Below are positions 9,705 through 18,534 of a stretch of 57,701 nucleotides of DNA, in pieces. The stretch spans positions 307,155 through 364,855 of the forward strand of contig NZ_MAQW01000031.1 of assembly GCF_001682855.1 (NCBI RefSeq). Direction: 5' to 3'. The notes below the pieces were generated by a model. That model was not told the origin of the DNA. It did not search any database and was given only the letters and a program-made list of their open reading frames with translations. This DNA comes from Bacillus sp. FJAT-27264. GTDB taxonomy: Bacteria; Bacillota; Bacilli; Paenibacillales; Paenibacillaceae. How positions within the stretch are numbered: position 1 is the stretch's first letter; the number at the start of each line of letters is the position of its first letter. The position numbers were made by a program, and so were the translations under genes.

Positions 9705-10108
9705 AATTTCTCGTTAATTTTTTTTGCATCTTTTTTATCATTTTGCCAGGATAGCAGACGAACTATAACGTAGATTACCGCAATTTCTAATGCCATAATG
9801 ATGACGTGTAAGGCATTATTCACAAAACCAAGGACAGCAGCAAGGGAAATCAAGATCAATTCTAAAGCCCCAAAATGGACTACAATTCTTACACGCATCT
9901 GCTGCTCGCTTAAATCATGAGAAGAATACAAAATAATGTTCATTAATGACCCTAAAAGTGAAAAGCCCATGATGATATAAATAGACTTCAAGTCAAAGGC
10001 AAGATCGGGATAAAAAATGGTTCGCAATACCGTAATGATGAGGATGATTAATGCGAAGATCATCAAGAAACTATTTATGATATTTTTTGCAAATTCGGAA
10101 AACTTCAT
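9689..10108 (-). CDS. DUF3021 membrane protein
   Basis: A 139-residue protein with four hydrophobic segments (about 10-32, 44-62, 73-95, 99-118) and a lysine-rich cytoplasmic tail. The size, topology and position directly downstream of a LytTR regulator match the DUF3021 family, whose members are usually paired with LytTR proteins and thought to restrain or sense for them. The gap to the upstream regulator is only 15 bases, so the two are co-transcribed. The operon terminator overlaps its last codons. Confidence 0.87.
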   Translation of the reverse strand: MKFSEFAKNIINSFLMIFALIILIITVLRTIFYPDLAFDLKSIYIIMGFSLLGSLMNIILYSSHDLSEQQMRVRIVVHFGALELILISLAAVLGFVNNALHVIIMALEIAVIYVIVRLLSWQNDKKDAKKINEKLKMMR

Positions 10109-10123
10109 AGATATCTCTCCCCC

Positions 10124-10561
10124 TTACAATCCCAGCATATTTTTAAGCACAGGTACATACTGCCTGGATATCACCACGCGTTCACCGTTATCCAGAACCG
10201 CTTGGAATCGGCCGCTGAGGGTCGGATGGATAACGGAAATCTTAGCTATGTTCAAAATCGTTGATTTGGAAGCGCGAAAACAGTTTTTTTCTTTGCATAA
10301 TTCCTCTAACTCATAAAGCTTTTGCTTTACCTCAAAAACGTTGTCCTTGCTGTAAAGAAAAACCTTCCCGTCCACTGCTTCGAAATAATAAACATCACTA
10401 AGTTTGATGCGGTGGACCTTGTCGTTACGATGTCCAAGCAAAGTGAGGTTGTCTGTCTGGAGCTTATTTACTATTTCATATATTTCGTCATCTACCTCAT
10501 GACACCGGATGAGAATTTCTTCTTCCTGGTCTTGGCTTATTTCTTCAATCGAAATTTTCAT
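10124..10561 (-). CDS. LytTR-family DNA-binding regulator
   Basis: About 145 residues with a C-terminal LytTR domain (about 45-145: IKLSDVYYFEAVDGKVFLYS, FRASKSTILNI, RFQAVLDNGERVVISRQY). LytTR domains bind direct repeats in promoter DNA. There is no receiver domain, so regulation probably runs through the membrane partner DUF3021 encoded just downstream. I chose the ATG at 10561, since AAGTGAG lies 7 bases before it; an in-frame GTG at 10573 has a worse ribosome site. The conserved N-terminal KISIEEI...EEEILIRCHE pattern starts at this Met. Confidence 0.87.
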   Translation of the reverse strand: MKISIEEISQDQEEEILIRCHEVDDEIYEIVNKLQTDNLTLLGHRNDKVHRIKLSDVYYFEAVDGKVFLYSKDNVFEVKQKLYELEELCKEKNCFRASKSTILNIAKISVIHPTLSGRFQAVLDNGERVVISRQYVPVLKNMLGL

Positions 10562-10681
10562 AATCTCACTCACTTCATCAAATAATTAGTACCAATGAAT
10601 TTATTTGAACTATATCATAAATAGTGGAAAATCGGAGGAGGAAGGAGGGAATTCTCAGAATGACTCTAACTCTCAGGTTAA

Positions 10682-10716
10682 CAAAAAAAGAACCCGACGA
10701 ATTTCGCCTGGTTCTT
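10682..10716 (-). terminator. Minus-strand terminator upstream of the LytTR gene
   Basis: Arms AAGAACC (10688-10694) and GGTTCTT (10710-10716) with inner partial pairing, followed on the minus strand by a run of seven T (10682-10688). It faces leftward although no minus-strand gene lies to its right, so it may block antisense transcription out of the helD-like gene. Confidence 0.55.
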
Positions 10717-10732
10717 CCGCTGAATAAATGGA

Positions 10733-10761
10733 TTGCGTCCATTTAAGCACTATGCTATAGT
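10733..10761 (+). promoter_or_regulatory. Predicted sigma-A promoter of the HelD-like gene
   Basis: TTGCGT (10733-10738), 17-bp spacer, TATAGT (10756-10761). It would give a leader of about 130 bases before the ATG at 10900. Confidence 0.55.
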
Positions 10762-10899
10762 TAAATCATTACTCGTTTTATGCAAAAGGTTATAATTAAT
10801 GCATCTTATTTATATCTTAATCTTACCATGGTGGCTCAGGGTTTGTCAAATGTCTTTTTTTCATCCTCAAACGCGAACGAAAAGGAGTGTGCTCAGGAG

Positions 10900-13326
10900 A
10901 TGATTAACAGTAAGGATTGGCAGCAAGAACAGGGACGGCTGGATGCCGTTACGGAAGAATTACAGTCGAGAATCGCTGAAGTGGAGCCGGAAGTGAGCGG
11001 GCTGCGTGATCAGGTGGTGGACATTCGCAAGCAGTTTTGGGAGGAAGTTACGGTCAATACGAGTACGGACGAGGACTTCGAAGAGACCTTCTATAGTATC
11101 AAGCAGCAAGAAGCGCTGTTGAACGAGCGTGAGCGCAGTCACAAATTACGGCTACAGCGCTATAAGAGCATGAAACGTCTGTTGCCGTCACCGTACTTCG
11201 GGCGGATTGATTTTCATGAGAATGGGCTGAAGCTGAGCGAGCAAGTTTATATTGGTGTTTCCTCTTTTGTCGATGAAGACGGACTAAACTTTCTGGTCTA
11301 TGACTGGCGGACACCTATTGCAAGTATGTATTACGATCACTCCCCAGGGACTGCCGAGTATGACACACCGGGCGGACAAATCACGGGAAATATGACCTTG
11401 AAGCGGCAATATCAGATTCGGGAAGGTAAGCTTCAGAATGTGTTCGATACGAGCGTAACGATCGGAGATGAGTTGCTCCAGCAGGTGCTTGGTAAGGGCG
11501 CGGATAACCAAATGAAGAGCATCGTGGCGACGATTCAGAAGGAACAGAATGTCATCATCCGCGATGATAAGAGCCATATGCTTATTGTGCAAGGGGCGGC
11601 GGGAAGCGGCAAAACCTCTGCAGCGTTGCAGCGGGTAGCCTACCTGTTGTATAAGCACCGGGAGCGGCTCAGCGCGGACCAGATCGTACTTTTTTCGCCC
11701 AATCCGATGTTCAATAGTTATGTATCGACCGTTTTGCCTGAGCTTGGTGAGGAGAATATGCAGCAGACGACCTTCCAGGAATACCTCGCGCATTGGCTGG
11801 GCGGTACGATGAACCTGGAAGATCCGTTCGAACAAATAGAATATGTGCTGACGGCGGCAGGCTCGAAGGAAGCAGAAGCACGGCTGATGGGCATGAAGTA
11901 TAAAGCTTCCGAGGCTTTTCTACATGCTCTCCAGAACTATGCGCTTTGGTTAGGGAAGGAAGGCATGCTGTTCCGCAGTATCACCTTTCGGGATCGCGAG
12001 CTGATTACCGCTGAACAAATGAAAGCTCAATTCTACAGCTATGACAGTTCCATCCGGTTGATGAATCGCGTGTTGCTTCTGCAGGAATGGCTGCTGAAAG
12101 AGCTGGCGTCGCTTGCGGGGCAGGAGCTGGAAGCGGAGTGGGTTCAGGATGAACTGGATTACCTCGATTCGGATCACTATACGGAAGCCTATAGCATACT
12201 CCGTAAGAAGTACGAGCGGGAACAGGCGGTCTTTGATTTTACGCAACAGTATGTGGATCTCTATGGGGATCGTCCGGAGAAGGAGCAGGGTGAAGAGGAA
12301 ATCTTCGATTCTGCCCTGCAGCAAGAAGAGATACTGTGCCGGATGATTGTGAAGGCACACTTCAAGCCGCTGCGGCGGGAGGTGAAGCGACTCCAGTTTA
12401 TTGATCTGATTGGACTCTACAGTCAGCTGTTTGGAGATGAAGCGTCATATCTGCAGATGACGGGTGAGGCCGAAGTGCCTCAGCATTGGTCAGAGATTTG
12501 TCGACAAACGAGGGATAAACTGAGTCGGCAGGAGCTTTTTTATGAGGATGCAACCCCGTTCCTGTATTTAAAAGAACTGCTCGAAGGTACGCGGACGAAC
12601 ACCGTGGTGCGGCACATTTTCGTTGACGAAGGCCAGGATTATTCGCCGTTCCAGTATGTCTTCCTCAAACGTTTATTTCCTCGTGCCCGCATGACCGTGC
12701 TTGGGGACTTTGGGCAAGCGATTTTTCCGCAATCTACGCAGCTGCATGATGTCAATTCGCCGCTAATCGGTCTATATGGTCCGGAGGACACGAGCCTGAT
12801 CCGGCTTGTTCAGAGCTATCGATCTACTCGGCAGATTGTGGAGTTTACGAAATCATTGCTACCGGGCGAAGAGATCGTACCTTTTAATAGAAGTGGCGAG
12901 AAGCCGTCGCTAGTGGTTACGGATACTGTGGAAAAGCGAGCAACCCGCATTCTGCAGGATCTTGCAGCGCTTCGAGCGGAAGGCTACGATTCCATCGCTG
13001 TAATTACTAAAACCGCAGCCGAGAGCCGAGAAGCGTACGGAGCGTTGACGGCGCAGGGAGGCGCAGAATTGCGGCTCATTACGAAGGAGACCCAGCGTTT
13101 CGAGAAAGGAGTATCGGTGCTTCCTGTGTATTTGGCTAAGGGAGTTGAGTTCGACGCCGTCCTGATCTATGATGCATCTCCGCAAACGTATCATCGGGAG
13201 AGCGAACGCAAGCATTTTTATACCGCATGTACTCGTGCGATGCATCGGCTGTTGCTGTATACGACAGGGGATTGGACACCGTTGGTTCAGGCACTTGATT
13301 CGGCTTTGTATGAGGAAGTGCGGTAA
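10900..13326 (+). CDS. helD: HelD-like RNA polymerase recycling motor (UvrD/Rep superfamily 1)
   Basis: An 808-residue superfamily 1 NTPase. An N-terminal coiled-coil arm (about 1-110) precedes a split helicase core with Walker A GAAGSGKT (Lys at about 238), Walker B-like FVDEGQD (about 575), GDFGQAIF, SYRSTRQI, KGVEFDAVLIYD and the C-terminal YTACTRAMHRLLLY motif. This order matches HelD, which removes stalled RNA polymerase from DNA and recycles it, rather than a DNA helicase. The open frame extends upstream to 10780, but the ATG at 10900 agrees with the family start and has AAAGGAG upstream (12-base gap, somewhat long). No clear rifamycin-associated element was seen. The family call is strong; the physiological role here is inferred. 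Confidence 0.88.
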   Translation: MINSKDWQQEQGRLDAVTEELQSRIAEVEPEVSGLRDQVVDIRKQFWEEVTVNTSTDEDFEETFYSIKQQEALLNERERSHKLRLQRYKSMKRLLPSPYFGRIDFHENGLKLSEQVYIGVSSFVDEDGLNFLVYDWRTPIASMYYDHSPGTAEYDTPGGQITGNMTLKRQYQIREGKLQNVFDTSVTIGDELLQQVLGKGADNQMKSIVATIQKEQNVIIRDDKSHMLIVQGAAGSGKTSAALQRVAYLLYKHRERLSADQIVLFSPNPMFNSYVSTVLPELGEENMQQTTFQEYLAHWLGGTMNLEDPFEQIEYVLTAAGSKEAEARLMGMKYKASEAFLHALQNYALWLGKEGMLFRSITFRDRELITAEQMKAQFYSYDSSIRLMNRVLLLQEWLLKELASLAGQELEAEWVQDELDYLDSDHYTEAYSILRKKYEREQAVFDFTQQYVDLYGDRPEKEQGEEEIFDSALQQEEILCRMIVKAHFKPLRREVKRLQFIDLIGLYSQLFGDEASYLQMTGEAEVPQHWSEICRQTRDKLSRQELFYEDATPFLYLKELLEGTRTNTVVRHIFVDEGQDYSPFQYVFLKRLFPRARMTVLGDFGQAIFPQSTQLHDVNSPLIGLYGPEDTSLIRLVQSYRSTRQIVEFTKSLLPGEEIVPFNRSGEKPSLVVTDTVEKRATRILQDLAALRAEGYDSIAVITKTAAESREAYGALTAQGGAELRLITKETQRFEKGVSVLPVYLAKGVEFDAVLIYDASPQTYHRESERKHFYTACTRAMHRLLLYTTGDWTPLVQALDSALYEEVR

Positions 13327-13381
13327 GAAGGGATGAATGGTAATTTTTTTTGGAAATAATGAGATAAAAGGAGAGATGGAA

Positions 13382-13846
13382 ATGTCCTATATCGTTGATT
13401 TTAAAAATGTATCTACAGTTGGTTTAGAATCTTCACCTGTAGCAGAAGCGCTTGCTGGCTTGCGTGCGAATGAGGCTCGTTATTTTATGAACAAATACAA
13501 GCATGAGTTTACGGTTGTACCGGCTAGCGAAAGTCAGGAGAGCCTTGATTACGTGAACCGGATTTTGAAAGAAGAGCGCGATATTGAGTTTGCGGCCAAA
13601 CCTTTAGAAACATCGCGTTTTCAAGTGGAAAATATCCAATTCACCTACGTCTTTTATGAGGATGGTCTTGGGATTAATGTCATGTATACGATGGATGACT
13701 CCAAGAAGCGGGCCGTTGGTTTCAAACTTTCTGAGGGGATGGAGATCCCACAGGAATTAGAAGGGAAGTTTAAGTTCGCCCGCCAAAAGTCCAAACTAGC
13801 GGGAACGATTCGGGGCTCGTTTTTTGTGATTAAAGGGGAATATTAA
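13382..13846 (+). CDS. Conserved-looking hypothetical protein
   Basis: A 154-residue soluble protein with mixed alpha/beta composition and no motif that I recognise. Start ATG at 13382 has AAAGGAGAG about 6 bases upstream; an upstream in-frame start at 13337 lacks such a site. It lies 55 bases after the HelD gene on the same strand and may be read from the same transcript. No function is proposed. Confidence 0.75.
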   Translation: MSYIVDFKNVSTVGLESSPVAEALAGLRANEARYFMNKYKHEFTVVPASESQESLDYVNRILKEERDIEFAAKPLETSRFQVENIQFTYVFYEDGLGINVMYTMDDSKKRAVGFKLSEGMEIPQELEGKFKFARQKSKLAGTIRGSFFVIKGEY

Positions 13847-13847
13847 A

Positions 13848-14040
13848 GAATGGATCACCGCTTGCAGCAATCAATTGGCCGGTTACCCAACGACTATCCG
13901 TTGAGGCTAGAAAAGCGGCAATATCGTCCACATCTTCCGGTTCTCCCCACCTGTTAAAAGTTGAAAGCCCCGCCGTAGACTTCTGTCCATTAGGATTTTG
14001 GAGCGTCTCCGCATTCCTCTCTGTGCTAATAATGCCAGGC
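13848..14040 (-). pseudogene. C-terminal remnant of a short-chain dehydrogenase
   Basis: Minus-strand translation gives VQPGIISTERNAE, then RWGEPEDVDDIAAFLAS and DSRWVTGQL, the classic end of an NAD(P)-dependent SDR (PG motif, substrate loop, WVTGQ segment). The Rossmann part and catalytic Tyr/Lys region are absent and the frame has no stop where an SDR would end, running into antisense of the previous gene. It ends on the right at an IS5-type remnant, so an insertion or deletion has removed the gene's front. Confidence 0.8.
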
Positions 14041-14240
14041 TGGACTCTCGATTCCGTTTGTGGAGCAAAGCAGCCCTTTTTGAAAAGATATTTGAGTCCT
14101 TGGCTAGCGATGCGGACTTGCAGGTTGTCTCTCTAGACAGCGGCAATATAAACAAACTCAATCAATTTCGTGGAAATGCAACACGCTATGACAAGCTCTC
14201 ACGAAATTTTTTGAGCTTTTTTTTCTCGCCTCCGCTATAA
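14041..14240 (+). mobile_element. Internally deleted IS5-family (IS427-like) transposase remnant
   Basis: The plus-strand frame reads RFRLWSKAALFEKIFESLAS then DADLQVVSLDS, matching the N-terminal part of IS427-type transposases (FRRWSKKGVWEKIFEAL...D.DLEWVMIDST). It then jumps directly to NQFRGNATRYDKLSRNFLSF, which matches the extreme C-terminus (RRIATRYEKLA.NFLA). The central DDE core is missing. Recognition is by family resemblance from memory; the terminal inverted repeats were not identified. Confidence 0.72.
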
Positions 14241-14462
14241 TTTTGTTGAAGTAGCACTATTGAAATTAGTCTTCAGACACGCCCTAGGTGATCTTCGAAG
14301 TTATATAGACGCTTAATGGGCAGTTTAATGCAGTGATATCTTCTTGATTAAATAGGGTTACAACGAAGACGTTTTGCCAGATAGAATCTCTGCGTAACCA
14401 TTCGCCCGCTGTGATAGAATGAGAGAAATTGCTTTTAGTCTATACCGGAAGGGAAATTGCTG

Positions 14463-15701
14463 ATGAAATCTTTGTCCTATAGCAGGGGTTATATGGCCGT
14501 GAGTATTGCTCTGATCTATGTCTGCATTCAAATGCTTCCCGATGCGCCTGCAGCCCGGTGGGCGGTGATCGGACTATGTCTCTTGTATGTCGTGGGGTTA
14601 GGCGCTGTTTTTAAGCTCTCTTCGCTACGCGCCCTGTCTCTGGTATTTGCCTTGCTATATGGTGCGGCGTTCGCTTACGGGTTTTTTTTCAAGGATCAGT
14701 TTTCCCTGTTCTTAATCCTGCAGGGGTTTCTTACCAGCTTTATTGCCCTCAAACTGCCGGACTTGCTTTCTGCACTAGTAGCAGGGACTTTCCTGATGAT
14801 TACCTTTGTCCTGCTCGTTTATGATCGAGACTTTACATGGGTGTCGCTACTTCGGCAGGAACTGTTCATTCATATCGGTTTGTACGCTTTGATGCGCATG
14901 GTTCGGATCAATCGGGGTCGGGATATAGAAAGGATGGAGCATGCAGAAGAACAGCGTCGTAATGCGGAGGAGCTGACCGTTGTCCACGCCGAACTTGCGC
15001 AGACGCATGACCAGCTTCGGCGGGCGCACGAGGAACTTGAGCGGGCGACGCTGCAGTCGCTGCGTTATGCGGTGCTCGAAGAACGGAGCCGGATCGCCCG
15101 GGATATTCATGACAGTATCGGGCACCGGCTGACGTCTGTCATTGTGCAGCTCCAGGCCTTGCCTTACGTGCTGAGAAACGATGAGGCTAAGTCGGCGGAA
15201 ATCGTGAAAAATGTACTAGGGGTCGCACGCAGCTGTCTGCAGGAGGTACGCACGGTCGTGCACAATATGGGCATGGATGAGACCGGGGCGGGAGCCGTTT
15301 CGCTGCGCAGTCTAGTGCAGCAGACCACATCATCATTTGATCTGGACATTACTCTGAACCTGGACGAAAGCGAAGATCAGGATACCTGGCCGCTCGATAC
15401 TGCCGTCGTGCTGTACCGCTGTCTTCAGGAGGCGCTGACAAACACCATCCGCCATGCGCAAGCGAAACGGGTTGAAGTTTCTATAAAGCGGAGCGGAGAA
15501 GAAATAATGCTTCATTACCGCGATGATGGAGAGCTTGCATCTGGCAGTGATTTGCATGAAGGCTTCGGGCTGAACGGCATTCGCAAGCGCTGTGCGGAGG
15601 CGGGAGGACGTTGTGAGATCGGAGCGCAGGAACCACACGGTTTCGGCATGAATATTTGGCTGCCTCTGGCAGCACTGAAGGAGAAAGAAACGTATGGATA
15701 A
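14463..15701 (+). CDS. NarL-type sensor histidine kinase
   Basis: A 413-residue membrane kinase. The first 130 residues hold about five hydrophobic segments without a large extracellular loop, followed by a coiled-coil (about 150-200), the HisKA_3 dimerisation helix with phospho-acceptor His216 in IARDIHDSIGHR, and a HATPase_c domain with N-box QEALTNTIRHA and G-box GFGLNGIRKR. This is the DesK/LiaS class that phosphorylates a LuxR-type partner. Start ATG 14463 has GGAAGGGA 8 bases upstream; a TTG at 14457 is less likely. The response-regulator gene overlaps it by 8 bases, so they are translationally coupled. Confidence 0.92.
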   Translation: MKSLSYSRGYMAVSIALIYVCIQMLPDAPAARWAVIGLCLLYVVGLGAVFKLSSLRALSLVFALLYGAAFAYGFFFKDQFSLFLILQGFLTSFIALKLPDLLSALVAGTFLMITFVLLVYDRDFTWVSLLRQELFIHIGLYALMRMVRINRGRDIERMEHAEEQRRNAEELTVVHAELAQTHDQLRRAHEELERATLQSLRYAVLEERSRIARDIHDSIGHRLTSVIVQLQALPYVLRNDEAKSAEIVKNVLGVARSCLQEVRTVVHNMGMDETGAGAVSLRSLVQQTTSSFDLDITLNLDESEDQDTWPLDTAVVLYRCLQEALTNTIRHAQAKRVEVSIKRSGEEIMLHYRDDGELASGSDLHEGFGLNGIRKRCAEAGGRCEIGAQEPHGFGMNIWLPLAALKEKETYG

Positions 15702-16395
15702 AGCGCGTATTTTGCTGGTGGACGATCAACCGCTCGTCAGGCAGGGCATAAAATATATTATTGCGGCACAGTCCGACATGGAGGTGGCCGGCGAAGCGGG
15801 CAACGGTCTCGATGCTGTGAGACTGGCGCAGGAGACAATGCCGCATCTCATTCTCATGGATGTGCAGATGCCAAAGTTAGACGGGATTGAAGCAACCCGG
15901 CGTATTCTGGCGCAGCAGCCGGACTGCCGGATCGTCATTCTGACAACGTTCGATACAGAAGAGTATGTTTATGAAGGGATTCGTGCGGGAGGAATCGGCT
16001 ACCTTCTCAAGGACACGGAACCGGAAGAGCTGCTGCTGGCCATCCGCGCCACGCTGCGAGGCGAGGTCATCTTCCGGACCGCACTTGCCGCAAAGCTGAT
16101 CGGGCAGGTATTTCAGAAGCCGCAGGCAGATGCCGCTGCGAAAGTCGGCGTTGAAGCATCGGAACACGGAGGAGACACAGATGGAGACTTGTCCTTGATC
16201 CAGACGTTTACCAACCGTGAACTAGAGGTGCTCCAGCAGATGGCCTACGGCCTGCGAAACGAAGAAATTGCCGCGAAGCTGTTTGTCAGCGAAAGCACAG
16301 TCAAAACGCATGTCCATCGTATTCTGCAGAAATTTGACGTCCAGGATCGTACGCAGGCGGTCGTCTACGCTATCCGCAATGGAATTGTTAAGTAG
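15694..16395 (+). CDS. NarL/LuxR-type response regulator
   Basis: A 233-residue regulator with a receiver domain (acidic pair in LLVDDQP, phospho-acceptor Asp56 in LILMDVQMP, Lys in YLLKDT), a rather long linker (about 130-168) and a C-terminal LuxR helix-turn-helix (LTNRELEVLQQMAYG then NEEIAAKLFVSESTVKTHV). It overlaps the kinase gene by 8 bases and ends the transcript at a strong terminator. The likely target is the downstream small membrane protein gene or the operon itself, but no binding site was recognised. Confidence 0.93.
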   Translation: MDKARILLVDDQPLVRQGIKYIIAAQSDMEVAGEAGNGLDAVRLAQETMPHLILMDVQMPKLDGIEATRRILAQQPDCRIVILTTFDTEEYVYEGIRAGGIGYLLKDTEPEELLLAIRATLRGEVIFRTALAAKLIGQVFQKPQADAAAKVGVEASEHGGDTDGDLSLIQTFTNRELEVLQQMAYGLRNEEIAAKLFVSESTVKTHVHRILQKFDVQDRTQAVVYAIRNGIVK

Positions 16396-16416
16396 GTATT
16401 TATTTCTTATGAGCAA

Positions 16417-16444
16417 GGGCCGGTAAATGCCGGTTCTTTTTTTT
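16417..16444 (+). terminator. Terminator of the two-component operon
   Basis: Stem GGGCCGG / CCGGTTC (two G-U pairs), loop TAAATG, followed by eight T. Confidence 0.88.
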
Positions 16445-16607
16445 ATGGATACAGGACTATTTAAAACAATCATTCACTTGTCTATCCACCTGCAGATTGA
16501 TTCGCGCGGACAGCAGAATCCATCCACTGATGGACGCGGTGCCTCCTTAAGTCCGGTAAGATGAAGACATCCCAAAACGAAACAACAATCAAGGAGGAAC
16601 TCAATAA

Positions 16608-17129
16608 ATGACAACTAGTACCTGGATTTCCATCATCGCCACTTTTGCAGTAATCGTACTCAGCACGTTCGGACGCAAATCCTTTAGCGGCATTCGTCTT
16701 CTAATTCCTGTCGGCATCCTCGGATACTTCGGCGCCACTTACCTGAAGGATGTGCCGACCGGCGGCAACAACGGCTGGCTTCTTGCAGCATCGATCCTGT
16801 TCGGCGCTCTGATCGGCGCCGTGCTGATTGGCCTCGCCAGTGTCGAACGTGATGACAAAGGTAAAACGTATGTAACAACCGGTATTGCTAGCGTTGCCGT
16901 AATGGCAATTGTTTTCATTCTGCGTATTATACTGATCGAATGGGTAACACACCATCTGGAGAAGGCGTATCTCTATTCGGCCCAGCATCATTTTGACCTG
17001 AATTTAATTGCACCGGCATTCGTCCTGATGGCTATAGCCATGGTAGTGGTTCGAATCGGCGGCGTAGTTGTTAAAGTAAAGCGAGTAAAAATGGGAGCGG
17101 AGCTCCAGGATCAGCGCGTGTTAAGCTGA
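16608..17129 (+). CDS. Small multi-pass membrane protein (CcdC/DUF1453-like)
   Basis: A 173-residue protein with four to five hydrophobic segments (about 5-20, 28-45, 58-77, 90-108, 130-150) and a basic C-terminal tail. The pattern resembles the CcdC/DUF1453 family of bacilli but no signature residue decides it. AAGGAGG lies about 10 bases upstream of the ATG. It follows the kinase/regulator pair after a terminator and could be a target gene of that system. Confidence 0.7.
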   Translation: MTTSTWISIIATFAVIVLSTFGRKSFSGIRLLIPVGILGYFGATYLKDVPTGGNNGWLLAASILFGALIGAVLIGLASVERDDKGKTYVTTGIASVAVMAIVFILRIILIEWVTHHLEKAYLYSAQHHFDLNLIAPAFVLMAIAMVVVRIGGVVVKVKRVKMGAELQDQRVLS

Positions 17130-17184
17130 GAAATGAAATCCGTTAGTTTATATGTCTTACGTTATATGAAGATATGAAAGTGAA

Positions 17185-17223
17185 AAGGAGAAACAAGGTG
17201 TTCATAAACCGATGTTTCTCCTT
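17185..17223 (+). other. Perfect 11-bp hairpin without T-run
   Basis: AAGGAGAAACA (17185-17195) and TGTTTCTCCTT (17213-17223) form a perfect 11-bp stem with a 17-base loop. There is no T-run, and a real terminator follows 10 bases later. The left arm contains an anti-Shine-Dalgarno-like AAGGAG. Confidence 0.6.
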
Positions 17224-17233
17224 CGTATTATTA

Positions 17234-17265
17234 GGTCAGCCAGAAACTTCTGGTTGGCCTTTTTT
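17234..17265 (+). terminator. Terminator after the membrane protein gene
   Basis: A 12-bp stem (GGTCAGCCAGAA / TTCTGGTTGGCC, two G-U pairs, two-base loop) followed by six T. Confidence 0.9.
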
Positions 17266-17352
17266 CTTAGGTGCTTTAAGATGGCGGTAGCTGGAAGAAA
17301 TATTTGTCAGAACTTTTCTTAGGTGTCTATAAAATGATAAGGGGCGACTAAT

Positions 17353-17781
17353 TTGTCAAAAATGATTGGAGCAGCAGCAGTTATCTTGGATCCCGAAGGA
17401 AGAGTATTATTGGTAAAGCATAGTTATGGCAAAAACAACTGGGATCTGCCTGGCGGCAAAGCTGAAGTTAATGAATCTGCCGAGGAAACAGCAAAAAGAG
17501 AAGTGCACGAAGAAGTAGGATTACAGGTAGGAGTAAGGCAATTGACAGGTATTTATTACGATCCGAACTATGATATGCATCATTTTGTATTCATTGCAAG
17601 TAATGAAAGTGATGGGGCACCTCAACCAAGCTCCCCTGAAATTTTAGAATGCAGATTTTTTTCAAGAGATGATCTTCCTAGACCGATAAGTGATTTCACG
17701 TGTAAACGAATAGAAGACGCAATAAATGATGATAGACAGCAGCTATTCCATATGATTGGACCAAGAAAATGGATTGAATAA
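17353..17781 (+). CDS. NUDIX hydrolase
   Basis: A 142-residue single-domain protein with the complete NUDIX box GG-x5-E-x7-REVHEEVGL (about residues 33-57), which binds metal and hydrolyses nucleoside diphosphates linked to another group. Substrate cannot be deduced. The start is a TTG at 17353, since AAGGGG lies 8 bases before it, while the ATG at 17362 would be 17 bases away. It stands alone. Confidence 0.9.
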   Translation: MSKMIGAAAVILDPEGRVLLVKHSYGKNNWDLPGGKAEVNESAEETAKREVHEEVGLQVGVRQLTGIYYDPNYDMHHFVFIASNESDGAPQPSSPEILECRFFSRDDLPRPISDFTCKRIEDAINDDRQQLFHMIGPRKWIE

Positions 17782-17931
17782 TTGCGATATTCATGAAAGA
17801 TGCCGACTCCTTATTTTTCATATTCTCTACAGGTATAATAAACTCACGGATTTAAATGAGCATATGAAATGAGCTATACGGAGAAGATCCTTCAGAGACA
17901 AACCTAGATGAAACAGAGGGGAGAGATATCA

Positions 17932-18534
17932 ATGGGAAATACAGATAAGTTTGAAATGATAGCGAACACATACGACACTGCTGAAAGAATCCAAATTGCC
18001 AAGGTATCATCAGATGCTATTCGTGAATATTTAGTGGATGCTAAAAGCAAGACGGCTATTGATTTTGGGAGCGGAACCGGTCTGCTTGGCATGAACCTGC
18101 TGGGCGATTTTCACTCCGTGCTTTTTCTTGATACCTCACCAAATATGATCAATCAAATTAAGCAGAAGATCTCGGATTTCAATATTCAAAATGCAGATAC
18201 TTTGTGCTTTGACTTTGAAAAGGAAGGTTTATCGGATTTGCGTGCGGACTATATTTTTATGGCTCAGGTTTTGCTTCACATTGCTGATTATGAGCTGGTT
18301 CTATCAAGATTATATAATGTTCTCAATGAAGGGGGACATTTGCTGATCGTAGATTTTGATAAAAATGAAAATGTCGTCTCAGATCTCGTTCATAACGGAT
18401 TCCATCAAGATGAGTTAACCGACAAGATGACGAAAATCGGGTATGGGAATATCCGATCCAAAACTTTTTATACCGGAAGTAAAATATTCATGGGACAAGA
18501 TGCTTCGATGTTTGTTCTTGATGCGCAAAAGTAA
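17932..18534 (+). CDS. Class I SAM-dependent methyltransferase
   Basis: A 200-residue Rossmann-fold methyltransferase. Motif I is IDFGSGTGLLGMNLL (about 43-57), the acidic residue ending beta-2 is in VLFLDTSP, and the post-motif FMAQVLLHIADYELVLSRLYNVL matches small-molecule or protein methyltransferases of the Methyltransf_11/12 group. Start ATG 17932 has GGGGAGAG 8 bases upstream; an upstream in-frame ATG at 17908 lacks one. Substrate unknown. Confidence 0.88.
   Translation: MGNTDKFEMIANTYDTAERIQIAKVSSDAIREYLVDAKSKTAIDFGSGTGLLGMNLLGDFHSVLFLDTSPNMINQIKQKISDFNIQNADTLCFDFEKEGLSDLRADYIFMAQVLLHIADYELVLSRLYNVLNEGGHLLIVDFDKNENVVSDLVHNGFHQDELTDKMTKIGYGNIRSKTFYTGSKIFMGQDASMFVLDAQK

Noticed and set aside
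10780..10899. 40-residue N-terminal extension of the HelD-like protein
   Set aside because: It has no ribosome site, is not typical for the family, and lies between a good promoter and the ATG at 10900.
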